Shown: positions 43,447 to 52,992, counted from the stretch's first letter. The stretch: 64,000 nucleotides of DNA from Paenibacillus larvae subsp. larvae (GCF_002003265.1 NZ_CP019687.1:3849501-3913500), one strand, 5' to 3'. The notes: a model not told the origin generated them from the letters alone. Translations and numbers: made by a program.

Positions 43447-44493
43447 GTGAACAGATCGACAAAAGACCGGGGGGACGGGGAAAAGGAAAATCAAAAAGGC
43501 CGAAACTTTTCTGTTACGGCTCTGACGATCATCACGATGATGATCACCGTAGGGGCCTATGCGCTGAATTCTCCTATTTGGTTTGCAGTAGGTCTGGTAG
43601 TCATGATCTTTATTCATGAGATGGGCCATGTGCTTGCTGCCAAACAAAAAGGACTGCCGGTATCAGCACCGGTATTTATTCCTTTTGTAGGGGCGCTGAT
43701 TACTATGAAACGCCATCCGACCGATGCTTCCACTGAAGCTTATATCGCTTTGGGAGGACCTCTGCTTGGAACGGTCGGAGCAATGGCAGCTTTCGGACTT
43801 GGTGTATATTACCAATGGCCTGATTTGCTCAATGTGGCCTATACAGGCTTTTTTTTAAACTTAATCAATCTGTTGCCAATTCATCCGCTTGACGGAGGCC
43901 GCATTTCTGTTGCGGTTACACGTTGGCTCTGGCTTGTCGGCTTAATTGGGGGGCTGGGTGTTATTCTCTACTTCCGTAGTATGATTTTCTTCCTGATTTG
44001 GGCTCTTTTTGCCTATAATCTATACAATCAGTACGTCAGGGGAAAAAACAAGGAACGGCGGGTATCTGTCCGCACGGAATTTGAAATGCCGGCCCAGCAT
44101 TTGGTCGACTCAGGTTATCTTATTCCCGGGGAAGATCATCAGACAAGGCTTCCTTTCACTACATACTGCCGGCTTGATGACCCGGACAAGAAACAGTCTG
44201 TAGATCTGGAATGGGGCATTGTAGGATTCCGGGGACAACTGATATTGCCGGAACAGGCGGAAATTCACGAAATCAGAGTAGAAAAGGTTGAAAGAAGGCA
44301 AAAGGCTGATGGTCTTTATCTGAATCTGCATTGCGTCTTCGAACTTATTCCTTATGTTAGAGAAGACTATTATGAGGTCTCGCCCTCTACACGCTGGAAG
44401 TTTGGCATCATTTACTTTGGCCTTGCCGTATTTTTGTTCGGTATGATGCGGATGGTAAACCGGGTAGCTCAAACGATGGCCATGGGAATGTAA
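43447..44493 (+). CDS. M50-family (site-2 protease-like) membrane metalloprotease
   Basis: 348 residues; AAAGGAGG upstream. Zinc motif HEMGH (VVMIFIHEMGHVLAAKQKG, about residue 59) and the second metal ligand in LLPIHPLDGGRISV (about 150) are both intact, between membrane segments. After about residue 200 a cytoplasmic or extracytoplasmic domain without recognisable fold follows, and a final TM near residue 330 (WKFGIIYFGLAVFLFGMM). Likely cleaves a membrane-bound substrate; target unknown. A terminator follows at 44533. Confidence 0.88.
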   Translation: MNRSTKDRGDGEKENQKGRNFSVTALTIITMMITVGAYALNSPIWFAVGLVVMIFIHEMGHVLAAKQKGLPVSAPVFIPFVGALITMKRHPTDASTEAYIALGGPLLGTVGAMAAFGLGVYYQWPDLLNVAYTGFFLNLINLLPIHPLDGGRISVAVTRWLWLVGLIGGLGVILYFRSMIFFLIWALFAYNLYNQYVRGKNKERRVSVRTEFEMPAQHLVDSGYLIPGEDHQTRLPFTTYCRLDDPDKKQSVDLEWGIVGFRGQLILPEQAEIHEIRVEKVERRQKADGLYLNLHCVFELIPYVREDYYEVSPSTRWKFGIIYFGLAVFLFGMMRMVNRVAQTMAMGM

Positions 44494-44532
44494 TGGATCG
44501 GCATTAACGAATAGAGTTTAATATTTACACTT

Positions 44533-44559
44533 AAAGAAGCCTGCGGCTTCTTTTTTTAT
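44533..44559 (+). terminator. Terminator after the M50 protease
   Basis: AAAGAAGCC-TGC-GGCTTCTTT followed by a T run. Confidence 0.85.
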
Positions 44560-44645
44560 GGTCCGAGCAGGTTTAAAGTAGGGAAATTTGTTCAGACTTG
44601 ATAGTAGGCAATCAGCCAACTTATCGAGAAAAGGAGCAAACCGCT

Positions 44646-45785
44646 ATGGATTCGAACTTTTCCTTGTCCGATCTCTTATCCGAACATCGTCCTTCTTCTT
44701 TTGTGGAGATTCCGGGCGATGTTGGTCAAACCTTTGGACATAAAACACTTTCAACTACCCTGCCAATCAGCAAACTTTTTTCCATCTATGAAGTAGATTT
44801 GGAAGTACAGAGAAATATTATCCCTCGTAACCTCACGAAGCTCATGGATTATATTTCGCTTTATTTGGAACATAGACGCCCGATTTATTTCCCGGGTATT
44901 ATTTTTTCTGCAAGAGGGGCCGGTAAATACGAAGAAAACCGGCATGTATTGCGTCTTCAACCCATTGAGAAGCTGTATGTGGTTGATGGCCAGCATCGGC
45001 TGGCCGCATTTCAGAGACTGATGGAAACTCTGCAAAGTCAGATGGCAAGGGCCAAAGACCGCCGTGAGTTTGAGAAGATGGATGAGATTACGGAAAAGCT
45101 GAGCCGTTTGTATTCCTTCCCGATTTCAACCATGATCTATCTGGATATCAGTGCCAAACAGGAAAGGCAGCTTTTCTCGGATATCAACAAACTCCCTCGT
45201 AAAATTGGCGGCAATCTGGCCGTACTTCGTGACCAGCGGCGTTTTTATCATGTAGTGGGAAGCGAACTTGTAGAGAAATCTCCGGTTATGCGGGAAATTC
45301 CCGTGGATATGTTCTCCGAAAGGGGCAAGGGACCTGAATATTTGTTCACGTATCATCTGTTGATCGAGATTCTTGTGGCCTTATTCGAAGGCCGGATGAA
45401 GTCGGGGGCACGCCACAATAGTTACCAATTTGAGGAAACCCAGGTACAGGACCACCTTTCGACCGCTTCCGGTTATTTCCAAAACCTTCTTGACGTTTTG
45501 CCTAAACCTGTGAAGGGCGAACTGGCCTGGTCGGAAAATATACAGATTTCCATTGCCCTGTTTTGCCATGAAGAAGCTACCAAGAGCGCTTCCTTCAATC
45601 GTTACAATCTCGAACACGGGATGAAAATTTTAAAACATATCGATTGGAATTCCATTTATTCAGGGGATGAAAAAGACCGCTTACCAAGAAGAACCCGTAT
45701 TATGAAAGCTTATCAGTATATCCGGGATTTCTACGATGAGCAGCACATGTTCTTGATTCTGGACAAAGAGGAGGATGCAGGCTGA
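44646..45785 (+). CDS. DGQHR-domain (DndB-like) protein A
   Basis: About 379 residues from the ATG at 44646 (AAAGGAG upstream). The DGQHR motif sits in EKLYVVDGQHRLAAFQRLME, in a ParB/sulfiredoxin-like setting. Next comes FPISTMIYLDISAKQERQLF followed by SDINKLPRKIGGNLAV (the DndB pattern: F-x-DIN). DndB regulates phosphorothioate DNA-modification (dnd) genes and has ATPase activity. No dndA, C, D, E or restriction genes are nearby. The next gene encodes a second DGQHR protein, sharing TGATG stop/start. Possibly a regulator or defence component of unknown kind. Confidence 0.75.
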   Translation: MDSNFSLSDLLSEHRPSSFVEIPGDVGQTFGHKTLSTTLPISKLFSIYEVDLEVQRNIIPRNLTKLMDYISLYLEHRRPIYFPGIIFSARGAGKYEENRHVLRLQPIEKLYVVDGQHRLAAFQRLMETLQSQMARAKDRREFEKMDEITEKLSRLYSFPISTMIYLDISAKQERQLFSDINKLPRKIGGNLAVLRDQRRFYHVVGSELVEKSPVMREIPVDMFSERGKGPEYLFTYHLLIEILVALFEGRMKSGARHNSYQFEETQVQDHLSTASGYFQNLLDVLPKPVKGELAWSENIQISIALFCHEEATKSASFNRYNLEHGMKILKHIDWNSIYSGDEKDRLPRRTRIMKAYQYIRDFYDEQHMFLILDKEEDAG

Positions 45786-46957
45786 TGGACGGACTATGCT
45801 TACGAATGACCATATATCCTTTTTGCGAAAAGTTCGGTTTGGCTACTGTAGCGGTGCCCGTGAAGGATCTGTTGAATTATACGGCTATTGATCCGGTAGT
45901 GCAGCGGAAACTAAGTAAAATGCAGCGCCGCAAGATTTCCACGTATTTGCAGGAACGGGAACTGGACGAAGTATTTTTCGGTCCTGTTACCCTTTCCCTT
46001 CGCGACGTAGGCAGTCTGTCCAAGAATGAGGAAGGTCTTGTATTGCGCCATGGTTCCAAATTAAGTGTGCTGGATGGCCAGCACCGGATTCTCGCTTTAG
46101 GTTTTGTTAACGAACAAATGCAAAAAGAAGTTAAACGGCACGAACGAAAACTTGCCGGACTTAAAATAAAACTCAAAAGAGAGCCTGAAAACGAGGAGCT
46201 TGCCGAACAGGCGGAGCAAACGCAGGGGATCATTAATCAGTTGGAGGAACGGCGGCTCGGACTCATGGAGACGGAGCTGGCGGTACAAATTTACATTGGT
46301 CTGACGGAGGAGGAGGAACAGCAGCTGTTCGGTGACATTAATTCCAAAGTGCAGCTTGTCAGCAAAGAACTCGGCCATTCCTTCGACTCAGTGGATCCCC
46401 TGAATCTTGTCATCCAGCAGGTGGCTGAGCATAACGTATTTTTGAAAGGGGCAGGTGTGGAAAAACGGAGCAATCTGACTGCGTTTAACCGCAACTTTAC
46501 CAGTTATAGCTGGCTGTATGCCACGGCCACGATGCTGTTCTCGGGCCGTATGCAGCCTTCTTATGAATTGCAAAGGAAAATCCGTCAGGACCTGTCTGCT
46601 TATGTAGAGATGTTCCACCAGTTCTTTAACACACTGTTGCCGATGATGCCGGAACAGCCGGGACTTGTACAGTATACATCCGCTAACCGGGTCATGCAGG
46701 AAAGCATTGCGCTATATGCCCATGCCTTCTTATTTAAAAACGGGAAGTATAACCCGAACTGGACTCATTGTCTGCGGATTCTGGACGGTTTCGACTGGTC
46801 GCACGATAATGAGGAACTTGTCTATATTTTCGGCAAGTTGGATAATGGGAAACTAAATCTGATTCATGAAAAATCGCTGAGAAAACATTCCAAGCTTGTA
46901 CAGTTTTTCTCCGAAGGCATAGACAGTTTTGGTGATGACATGGCTTCCTTGGCTTAA
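45785..46957 (+). CDS. DGQHR-domain (DndB-like) protein B
   Basis: 390 residues. Same family as the upstream gene but strongly diverged: KLSVLDGQHRILALGFVNEQ, then a charged helical insert (EVKRHERKLAGLKIKLKREP, followed by ENEELAEQAEQTQGIINQLE), then VQIYIGLTEEEEQQLFGDIN-SKV. The N-terminal region LLNYTAIDPVVQRKLSKMQR corresponds to the protein A EVQRN block. A heterodimer with protein A is likely because the start overlaps the stop of protein A by one base. A terminator follows at 46990. Function unknown. Confidence 0.72.
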   Translation: MDGLCLRMTIYPFCEKFGLATVAVPVKDLLNYTAIDPVVQRKLSKMQRRKISTYLQERELDEVFFGPVTLSLRDVGSLSKNEEGLVLRHGSKLSVLDGQHRILALGFVNEQMQKEVKRHERKLAGLKIKLKREPENEELAEQAEQTQGIINQLEERRLGLMETELAVQIYIGLTEEEEQQLFGDINSKVQLVSKELGHSFDSVDPLNLVIQQVAEHNVFLKGAGVEKRSNLTAFNRNFTSYSWLYATATMLFSGRMQPSYELQRKIRQDLSAYVEMFHQFFNTLLPMMPEQPGLVQYTSANRVMQESIALYAHAFLFKNGKYNPNWTHCLRILDGFDWSHDNEELVYIFGKLDNGKLNLIHEKSLRKHSKLVQFFSEGIDSFGDDMASLA

Positions 46958-46989
46958 GCCGGAAAAAACAGCAGCCCCAAAAACAGGTT

Positions 46990-47040
46990 AAAGGCTCTTC
47001 CCTCTTTTGAAGATGATTAAGGGTGAGAGCCTTTTCTTTT
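46990..47040 (+). terminator. Terminator after the DGQHR pair
   Basis: AAAGGCTCT and AGAGCCTTTTC form a stem with a long loop, followed by T-rich sequence. Confidence 0.65.
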
Positions 47041-47131
47041 ATCAGTGATGTATCCAAGTGGGAATCTGTCATCTTTTATGATAAAGTAAGACAAAGAGAA
47101 TAGAGAGCAATGGGCTGAGGAGATGATACAC

Positions 47132-48043
47132 GTGACTAGGGGATTGGAAAAACGCAGCATGAAACGTCTTGGTAAAGAAGTCACATTCGTCGGTTTTGGT
47201 GCACTTGAGATCGGACGGAATTGGGGCCTGGGCTCCGGAACCGAAGTGGAGCGTCCCGATGAAGCAGGAGCATCCGAAGTGCTTAACGGGGTGCTGGATG
47301 CGGGGATCAATCTGATCGACACGGCCAGTGCTTATCACCGAAGCGAAGAGAGAATCGGTCTGTTTGTTTCGGACAGACGCAATGAGTACATTCTGGCCTC
47401 CAAATGCGGGGAGCATAACAACGAGCCTCACACGTATTATGACTTTACATACAAAGCGGTGAAAGAGTCGATTGATCAAAGCCTGATTAAGCTGAAAACG
47501 GACATTATTGATATCATGCAGATCCATTTCGGGCCTGACCCGGAGGAAGTTCTGAACCGTGGTGAAACTGTGGCGGCGATGAAAGATGCACGGAAGGAAG
47601 GGAAGATCCGTTTCCTGGGAGCATCTATTGACGGAGGCTTGGCCACCCGGTGTATCCGGAGCGGTGATTTTGATGTCATGCAAATGGCTTACAGCCTTTT
47701 GGATCAAGGAAATAAAGAGAATATCCGGTTGGCCCATGATAAGGGGATGGGAGTCTTCATCCGTTCCGGACTTGCGGCAGGCAAGCTGACGAAACGGGTT
47801 ATTCCCCATCTGGGAAGCGACTTTCCGGAAAAAGAAAAGGTCAAGAAGCTTCTTGTGCTGGTGGACGGAGATGGAGACCGTCTGACCGAACTGGCTCTGA
47901 ATTTTTTGTATAACGAACCGGGTGTAAGTTCAGTACTTGCCGGATCAAAGAGCCTGTCTCACATCAAACAAAACCTGGAGCTCCTAGCCAGACCACTGGA
48001 TCAGTCGTTATTAGACAGGGCTCTCGCCATTGTAAATGAATAA
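47132..48043 (+). CDS. Aldo/keto reductase
   Basis: About 303 residues; GAGGAG lies nine bases before the GTG at 47132 (ATG at 47123 touches it). TIM-barrel oxidoreductase: KRLGKEVTFVGFGALEIGRN, Asp/Tyr in LIDTASAYHRSEERIG, Lys in ILASKCGEH and His in DIMQIHFGPDPEEV. The cofactor segment is VLAGSKSLSHIKQN. Closest by look to D-threo-aldose/galactose dehydrogenase-like AKRs, but the substrate is unknown. It overlaps the start of the glycosyltransferase gene by eight bases, so the two form a transcript. Confidence 0.85.
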   Translation: MTRGLEKRSMKRLGKEVTFVGFGALEIGRNWGLGSGTEVERPDEAGASEVLNGVLDAGINLIDTASAYHRSEERIGLFVSDRRNEYILASKCGEHNNEPHTYYDFTYKAVKESIDQSLIKLKTDIIDIMQIHFGPDPEEVLNRGETVAAMKDARKEGKIRFLGASIDGGLATRCIRSGDFDVMQMAYSLLDQGNKENIRLAHDKGMGVFIRSGLAAGKLTKRVIPHLGSDFPEKEKVKKLLVLVDGDGDRLTELALNFLYNEPGVSSVLAGSKSLSHIKQNLELLARPLDQSLLDRALAIVNE

Positions 48044-51000
48044 TATGGATTCCGGCATCAGCATTCCAGGAACCCGGCACAATTTTAGAATAGGGCTGTG
48101 GCTAATACTAGCTGCAGCCTTCGTTCTCCGGCTTGTTCTTGCTCCGGTATGGTTGGGATATGAAGCGGACATGAGAACCTTTATTGCTTGGGCAGATCAC
48201 GCATACAATACCGGTTTGTTCGGAGTGTATACAGACGGCATGTTCTTGGATTATCCCCCGGGCTATCTTTATGTGCTATATATACTTGGTATGCTGCATC
48301 ATGTTTTTCACATTCCGTGGGAAGGGACGTTCTCCATCCTGCTTATGAAGCTTCCGGCCTCTTTGGCTGACCTTGTTCTGGGTCTTTTGATCTTTCAGGA
48401 GGCAAGCAGGCGTTTCTCCTTGCGGGGGGCTTACGCACTTACATTGGGGGTAGTTTTAAACCCGGCCTTGTGGCTGAATTCATCCATATGGGGACAGATT
48501 GACTCCATTTTTATGATCTTCGTTCTGCTGTTTTTAAGGGGTCTTAGGCAGAAGAAATTTGCATTTGCCGCCTGTATGCTGGCAATCGCGGTTCTGATCA
48601 AGCCTCAAGGGCTTTTGCTGGGCCCTTTTCTTCTGCTTGCCCTTGCCAAACAGCGCGACTTCAAAGCATGGTTACAGGCATTCGGTACAGGTGCGGTGAC
48701 GTTCCTGCTTCCCGTTGTTCCATTTATGATTCATAAAGGATTTTCCTGGATATTCACTCTATATTTCGGGACTCTGGGATCCTATCCCTATGCCTCTCTG
48801 AATGCTTTTAATCTGTTTGCTTTGTTCGGGGGAAACTTTACAGACCAGACGAAACCGTTCCTCTTTTTGTCGTATCAGACTTGGGGTACAATTGGGCTGC
48901 TCGGGTCTTTGCTGGCAGCTTCCTGGCTGTACTTAAGAATCCGAAACCGGTCAGGAGCAGGTCAGTTAGCCGCTGCTTTGTTTATGGCTTCGGCTTTCAT
49001 CCTGGCCAACATGATGCACGAACGTTATTTATTTTATGCGGTACCGCTGCTGGCCGCCGCCTTCATATGGTTTGGGGACCGGAAACTCTTGTTTGTATAT
49101 GCCGGCTTTAGCCTTACTTTTGTTCTTAATGTGGGATATGTCCTCGTTCAGAGCTGGAGGAAGCTATATCTTATACCCGTGCATGATACACTGATGCTTC
49201 TCGTATCTGCCTGTAATATAGGATTATTGATATATGCGTGGAAGTTGGGATGGACATTGGCTAAAAAAGATTTTGGGCATTCTGGTCGGGCAAAAGGGAC
49301 CGGAAGCGGAGAGATGGATTTGTCAGTACGATCGCAAGTGCAAAAGTCCGATTTTCAGGCTATCAGGAAACAGGGATGTTCAGACGGTGATCTGGAACCG
49401 GAAAATTCCGGGACGGGTAAAGAATCAAAGGGTTCCAGATTCCTTGGCAAGAAGGACTTTTTGTATATGGGTATTCTGATTGTGGTTTACACCATAATTG
49501 CGTGTATAAACCTGGGATCTGCCAAGGCTCCGGAGACGTACTGGCAGCCAAGTGAATATCAGGAAAATGTAGTGGTTGATCTTGGTTCGACACAAAGCAT
49601 TGACCGGATTAATAGCTTTGCGGGAGATGGTGAAGGCAAGTATTCCTACTGGTTTTCAGAGGATGGTATTGTATGGGACCATGAAATTCCCGTAGAATCC
49701 GATTATACGAAAGTCTTTACCTGGGCGTCTGTCCAGCCAAATGTGAAAGCCCGATATGTGAAGATCGTAACGGATAAAACCGGGTTTCGTCTTCACGAAG
49801 TCGCATTTTTTAATCATCAGTCTGAAAAGCCGCTACCGGTACTTTCCGTGAATACGTCGGGCGGGGACCCTTCCTCTGCAGAAGGAAATGCCGGTTACCG
49901 CTTGTTTGATGAGCAGAAGGATGCACCTTATGAGCCGACATATTTAAACGGAACATATTTTGATGAAATCTACCATGCGCGTACCGCGTACGAACATTTA
50001 CACCAGATTGAGCCGTATGAAAGTACGCACCCTCCGCTTGGCAAGATTTTCATTTCCGCGGGGATATGGCTGTTTGGCATGAATCCGCTGGGATGGCGCA
50101 TTGTCGGTACACTTTTTGGAGTGGGGATGATTCCGCTTATGTACGCGTTTGGGAAAAGGCTTTTTGGCAGATCTGAGTACGCCTTGATTCCTGCCGTACT
50201 GTTCACTTTTGATTTTATGCACTTTGCCCAGACGAGAATCGCTACAATTGATGTCTATGGCGTATTTTTCATCATGCTGATGTTCTATTACATGTACCGG
50301 TATATGACAATAAGCTTTTACAAGGTTTCCCTTTGGAAAACGTGGATTCCGCTGGGACTGGCGGGCCTTTTTTTCGGGATCGGGGCAGCCTCCAAGTGGA
50401 TTGTACTATATGGGGGAGCCGGACTTGCCGTGCTTCTGGCCATATCGTTAACAGACCGGTATAAGGAGTATAAAGCGGCCAAGCTGCATGTCCTGGAATA
50501 TCCGGAGGATGAGGAGAATCAGCGTAAAATCCGTGTTTTCCCAAGATATACCCTTTATACGCTGCTGGTTTGCCTTGTGTTTTATGTGATAATTCCGGCA
50601 CTCATTTATCTGTTGTTCTATATTCCGTTTATGATGGTGCCGGGACCGGGGCATGGTCTCAAGGATGTCTTGACATACCAGGTTCACATGTACCAGTATC
50701 ACAGTCATCTTGTGGCTACCCATCCTTTTGCTTCGCCATGGTGGGAGTGGCCGCTGATGATTACGCCGATCTGGTATTATAAAGCCATGTATGCTCCGGC
50801 AGATACGGTATCCAGTATTGTTTCTTTCGGCAACCCGCTTGTCTGGTGGCCGGGTTTTGCAGCGGTGCTCTACACGATCTACCGAATCTTCCGGAAAATG
50901 GACCGGAGGCTTCTCGTACTGCTGATTGCTTATCTGTCCCAGTACCTGCCCTGGATGCTCGTTCCGCGTTTGACTTTTATTTACCACTATTTTGCCATGG

Positions 51001-51203
51001 TACCATTTATGGTGCTTATGCTGTCATACTGGGTGATATATTGGATGAAGAAAAAACCGGAGACCCGAAAACGGTGGGTAGTGGCTTATTTAGCCGGAGC
51101 AGTTCTATTGTTTATCTGGTTCTACCCCCTTTTATCCGGACTTCCGGTGAGCAAAACCTATACATCCTGGCTTCATTGGTTGCCAGGCTGGAGATATTTT
51201 TAG
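48036..51203 (+). CDS. Double glycosyltransferase: GT-C mannosyltransferase-like + discoidin-like + protein O-mannosyltransferase-like
   Basis: 1,055 residues, three parts. Residues 1-410: a GT-C membrane domain with many helices and catalytic DMRTFIAWADHAYNTGLFG, DYPPGYLYVLY. After a low-complexity linker and a TM near 475 there is a discoidin-like (F5/8 C) extracytoplasmic domain at about 490-600: WQPSEYQENVVVDLGSTQSI, SYWFSEDGIVWDHEIP, RYVKIVTDK. Residues 630-1055: a PMT-like GT-C domain with FDEIYHARTAYEHLHQIEPY followed by ESTHPPLGK. Both catalytic domains would use polyprenyl-phosphate sugars on the outer face. A strong terminator follows. Confidence 0.82.
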   Translation: MNNMDSGISIPGTRHNFRIGLWLILAAAFVLRLVLAPVWLGYEADMRTFIAWADHAYNTGLFGVYTDGMFLDYPPGYLYVLYILGMLHHVFHIPWEGTFSILLMKLPASLADLVLGLLIFQEASRRFSLRGAYALTLGVVLNPALWLNSSIWGQIDSIFMIFVLLFLRGLRQKKFAFAACMLAIAVLIKPQGLLLGPFLLLALAKQRDFKAWLQAFGTGAVTFLLPVVPFMIHKGFSWIFTLYFGTLGSYPYASLNAFNLFALFGGNFTDQTKPFLFLSYQTWGTIGLLGSLLAASWLYLRIRNRSGAGQLAAALFMASAFILANMMHERYLFYAVPLLAAAFIWFGDRKLLFVYAGFSLTFVLNVGYVLVQSWRKLYLIPVHDTLMLLVSACNIGLLIYAWKLGWTLAKKDFGHSGRAKGTGSGEMDLSVRSQVQKSDFQAIRKQGCSDGDLEPENSGTGKESKGSRFLGKKDFLYMGILIVVYTIIACINLGSAKAPETYWQPSEYQENVVVDLGSTQSIDRINSFAGDGEGKYSYWFSEDGIVWDHEIPVESDYTKVFTWASVQPNVKARYVKIVTDKTGFRLHEVAFFNHQSEKPLPVLSVNTSGGDPSSAEGNAGYRLFDEQKDAPYEPTYLNGTYFDEIYHARTAYEHLHQIEPYESTHPPLGKIFISAGIWLFGMNPLGWRIVGTLFGVGMIPLMYAFGKRLFGRSEYALIPAVLFTFDFMHFAQTRIATIDVYGVFFIMLMFYYMYRYMTISFYKVSLWKTWIPLGLAGLFFGIGAASKWIVLYGGAGLAVLLAISLTDRYKEYKAAKLHVLEYPEDEENQRKIRVFPRYTLYTLLVCLVFYVIIPALIYLLFYIPFMMVPGPGHGLKDVLTYQVHMYQYHSHLVATHPFASPWWEWPLMITPIWYYKAMYAPADTVSSIVSFGNPLVWWPGFAAVLYTIYRIFRKMDRRLLVLLIAYLSQYLPWMLVPRLTFIYHYFAMVPFMVLMLSYWVIYWMKKKPETRKRWVVAYLAGAVLLFIWFYPLLSGLPVSKTYTSWLHWLPGWRYF

Positions 51204-51212
51204 TGGCCCTAG

Positions 51213-51253
51213 TAAGGCCCGCCATTTTTATAATAAGATGGCGGGCCTTTTTG
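51213..51253 (+). terminator. Strong terminator after the glycosyltransferase
   Basis: AAGGCCCGCCAT pairs with ATGGCGGGCCTT (12 bp, perfect), followed by T5. Confidence 0.9.
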
Positions 51254-51301
51254 TCGTATGTTATGGTTCAAGGTTAGAAAGTTGCATGTAAGTGTGACAA
51301 A

Positions 51302-51319
51302 TTTTATAATATTATAAAA
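51302..51319. repeat. 18-bp perfect palindrome upstream of the marR-like gene
   Basis: TTTTATAATATTATAAAA is fully self-complementary. It lies about 180 bases before the regulator at 51497 and could be an operator. AT-rich composition makes chance more plausible than usual. Confidence 0.35.
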
Positions 51320-51496
51320 CCATAGACCGCAAAGAAAACGGGTACGTCAATTTTAACGATTGCAAAATGCCCGAACCGATTATAGGAATCTCGTGACGGA
51401 CTTTGGCTAAAAGGTTCGATCCAAAAGTCTTGAGAAAGTTAGGATATATGAATTAGATAGTAGCTTTGAAACATTTGGGTGAGGAGTTAAGATGTC

Positions 51497-51964
51497 ATGG
51501 CACACGAAATTTGGGAACTATATAGCCGCGTCGCCCAAAGTGCGGCGCTTGGCGACGTACGGGCATGGGCTAAGCTTGATTTAACTATGCCCCAACTGAA
51601 AATATTATTGATTCTTTCGAAGAAGGAAGCGTCTATTGGCCACTTGGCCGATCTCTTGGATACAACGATGCCGAGCATGACGGGAATTATTGACCGGCTT
51701 GAGAAACTGGAGCTTGTGGAGCGAACCGTATCCGTCGAAGACAGAAGGTCGACGCTGGTGCGAATGACACCGAAATCCCGTGAATTGATCGCTAACTTGT
51801 ATAGTTCCGGACACGGGAAATTTGAGCAGATTATGAGCATGATGAGCCCCCTGGAAAGGGAAATGGTAGATTTGGGTTTGCGGATATTTGTCCAAGCTTT
51901 GGAAAGGTATCAGGAGGAACCCGCAAATTCTGTCCACCGGACAGGAGCAGCTTTCATTAAATAA
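51497..51964 (+). CDS. MarR-family transcriptional regulator
   Basis: 155 residues; GAGGAG upstream. The winged helix contains LTMPQLKILLILSKKEASIG, DLLDTTMPSMTGIIDRLEKL (recognition helix) and the wing SVEDRRSTLVRMT with the DRR signature. Dimerisation helices lie at both ends. Ligand and targets are unknown. It is followed 41 bases later by the exonuclease gene, perhaps on one transcript. Confidence 0.85.
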   Translation: MAHEIWELYSRVAQSAALGDVRAWAKLDLTMPQLKILLILSKKEASIGHLADLLDTTMPSMTGIIDRLEKLELVERTVSVEDRRSTLVRMTPKSRELIANLYSSGHGKFEQIMSMMSPLEREMVDLGLRIFVQALERYQEEPANSVHRTGAAFIK

Positions 51965-52004
51965 TGGTATACTAATAAGAAATGGGTTTTTAGGAGAGAT
52001 CAGG

Positions 52005-52883
52005 TTGCAGGAACAGAACAAACAAGATTCCCTTCTGCTGGTAGACGGGATGGCCCTGCTGTTCAGGGCTTATTATGCCTCTGCTTACAGCGGTTATATG
52101 AAAAGAACGAGTGAAGGGCTGCCAACGAATGCGGTATATGGGTTTGTCCGTTATTTTATGGATGCGATACATACCTTTGCTCCTACCCATGTGGCATGCT
52201 GCTGGGATATGGGGAGCAAAACTTTCCGTTCAGAGAAATTCAATGCTTACAAAGCGAATAGGGCTGAGGCACCGGAAGAATTAATTCCCCAATTCAGCCT
52301 TGTTAAAGAGGTCGTAGACAGCTTTGGTGTCCCCAATATCGGGGCCTCAGGCTATGAAGCAGATGATTGCATCGGGACTCTTGCCAGATTGTTTGGTAAG
52401 GAGATGGATATTCGTATTTTAACGGGAGACCATGACATGCTCCAGTTGATCGACGACAGGGTGCACGTCATTATTATGAAAAAGGGAATGTCCAATTACA
52501 TGGTATACAACCCCGAAGTTCTTTTGGAAGAAAAACAACTTACGCCTGCTCAGGTTGTGGATGTTAAGGCTTTTATGGGAGACACGGCGGACAATTATCC
52601 GGGGGTCAAAGGCATTGGCGAAAAAACAGCCGTAAAACTCATCCGGGAATACGGATCTGTTGAAGGTGTGCTGGATAATCTCAACGAACTCACCAAAGGA
52701 GTGCGCAGTAAGATTGAAGCGGAACTGGAGATGCTGCATTTGTCCAGAGAACTTGCCCGGATCCAATGTGACGTTCCGGTTTCCTGTTTGCTGGATGAAT
52801 GCCTCTGGTCAATAGACAAACTTCGGGTACAGAACAAGTTTGAGGAATTGGAATTTGGCGGACTGGCCAAATTAATAGGTTAA
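52005..52883 (+). CDS. 5'-3' exonuclease (PolA-N-like flap nuclease, YpcP-type)
   Basis: About 292 residues from a TTG at 52005 (TAGGAGAG upstream). It resembles the N-terminal domain of DNA polymerase I and B. subtilis YpcP. LLLVDGMALLFRAYYA has the first metal-binding Asp; CCWDMGSKTFRSEKFNAYKA is the phosphate gate; GYEADDCIGTL and ILTGDHDMLQLI give the acidic metal cluster. The H3TH motif is NYPGVKGIGEKTAVKLI. Removes RNA primers or flaps during replication and repair. A terminator follows. Confidence 0.9.
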   Translation: MQEQNKQDSLLLVDGMALLFRAYYASAYSGYMKRTSEGLPTNAVYGFVRYFMDAIHTFAPTHVACCWDMGSKTFRSEKFNAYKANRAEAPEELIPQFSLVKEVVDSFGVPNIGASGYEADDCIGTLARLFGKEMDIRILTGDHDMLQLIDDRVHVIIMKKGMSNYMVYNPEVLLEEKQLTPAQVVDVKAFMGDTADNYPGVKGIGEKTAVKLIREYGSVEGVLDNLNELTKGVRSKIEAELEMLHLSRELARIQCDVPVSCLLDECLWSIDKLRVQNKFEELEFGGLAKLIG

Positions 52884-52888
52884 TACAT

Positions 52889-52931
52889 AACGGCTCTCTG
52901 ACGTTCTTTGTCTAAAGAGCCGTTTTTTTAT
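52889..52931 (+). terminator. Terminator after the exonuclease
   Basis: AACGGCTCT and AGAGCCGTT form a stem, followed by T7. Confidence 0.85.
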
Positions 52932-52992
52932 TTGGAGATGGTATTATTGGAGTACAGGTACCAGTTCCAGGCAGCAATCATGGGGCAAATTT

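Noticed and set aside
44646-46957. Complete phosphorothioation (Dnd) system
   Set aside because: Only DGQHR proteins are present; dndA, C, D and E are absent from all neighbouring frames.
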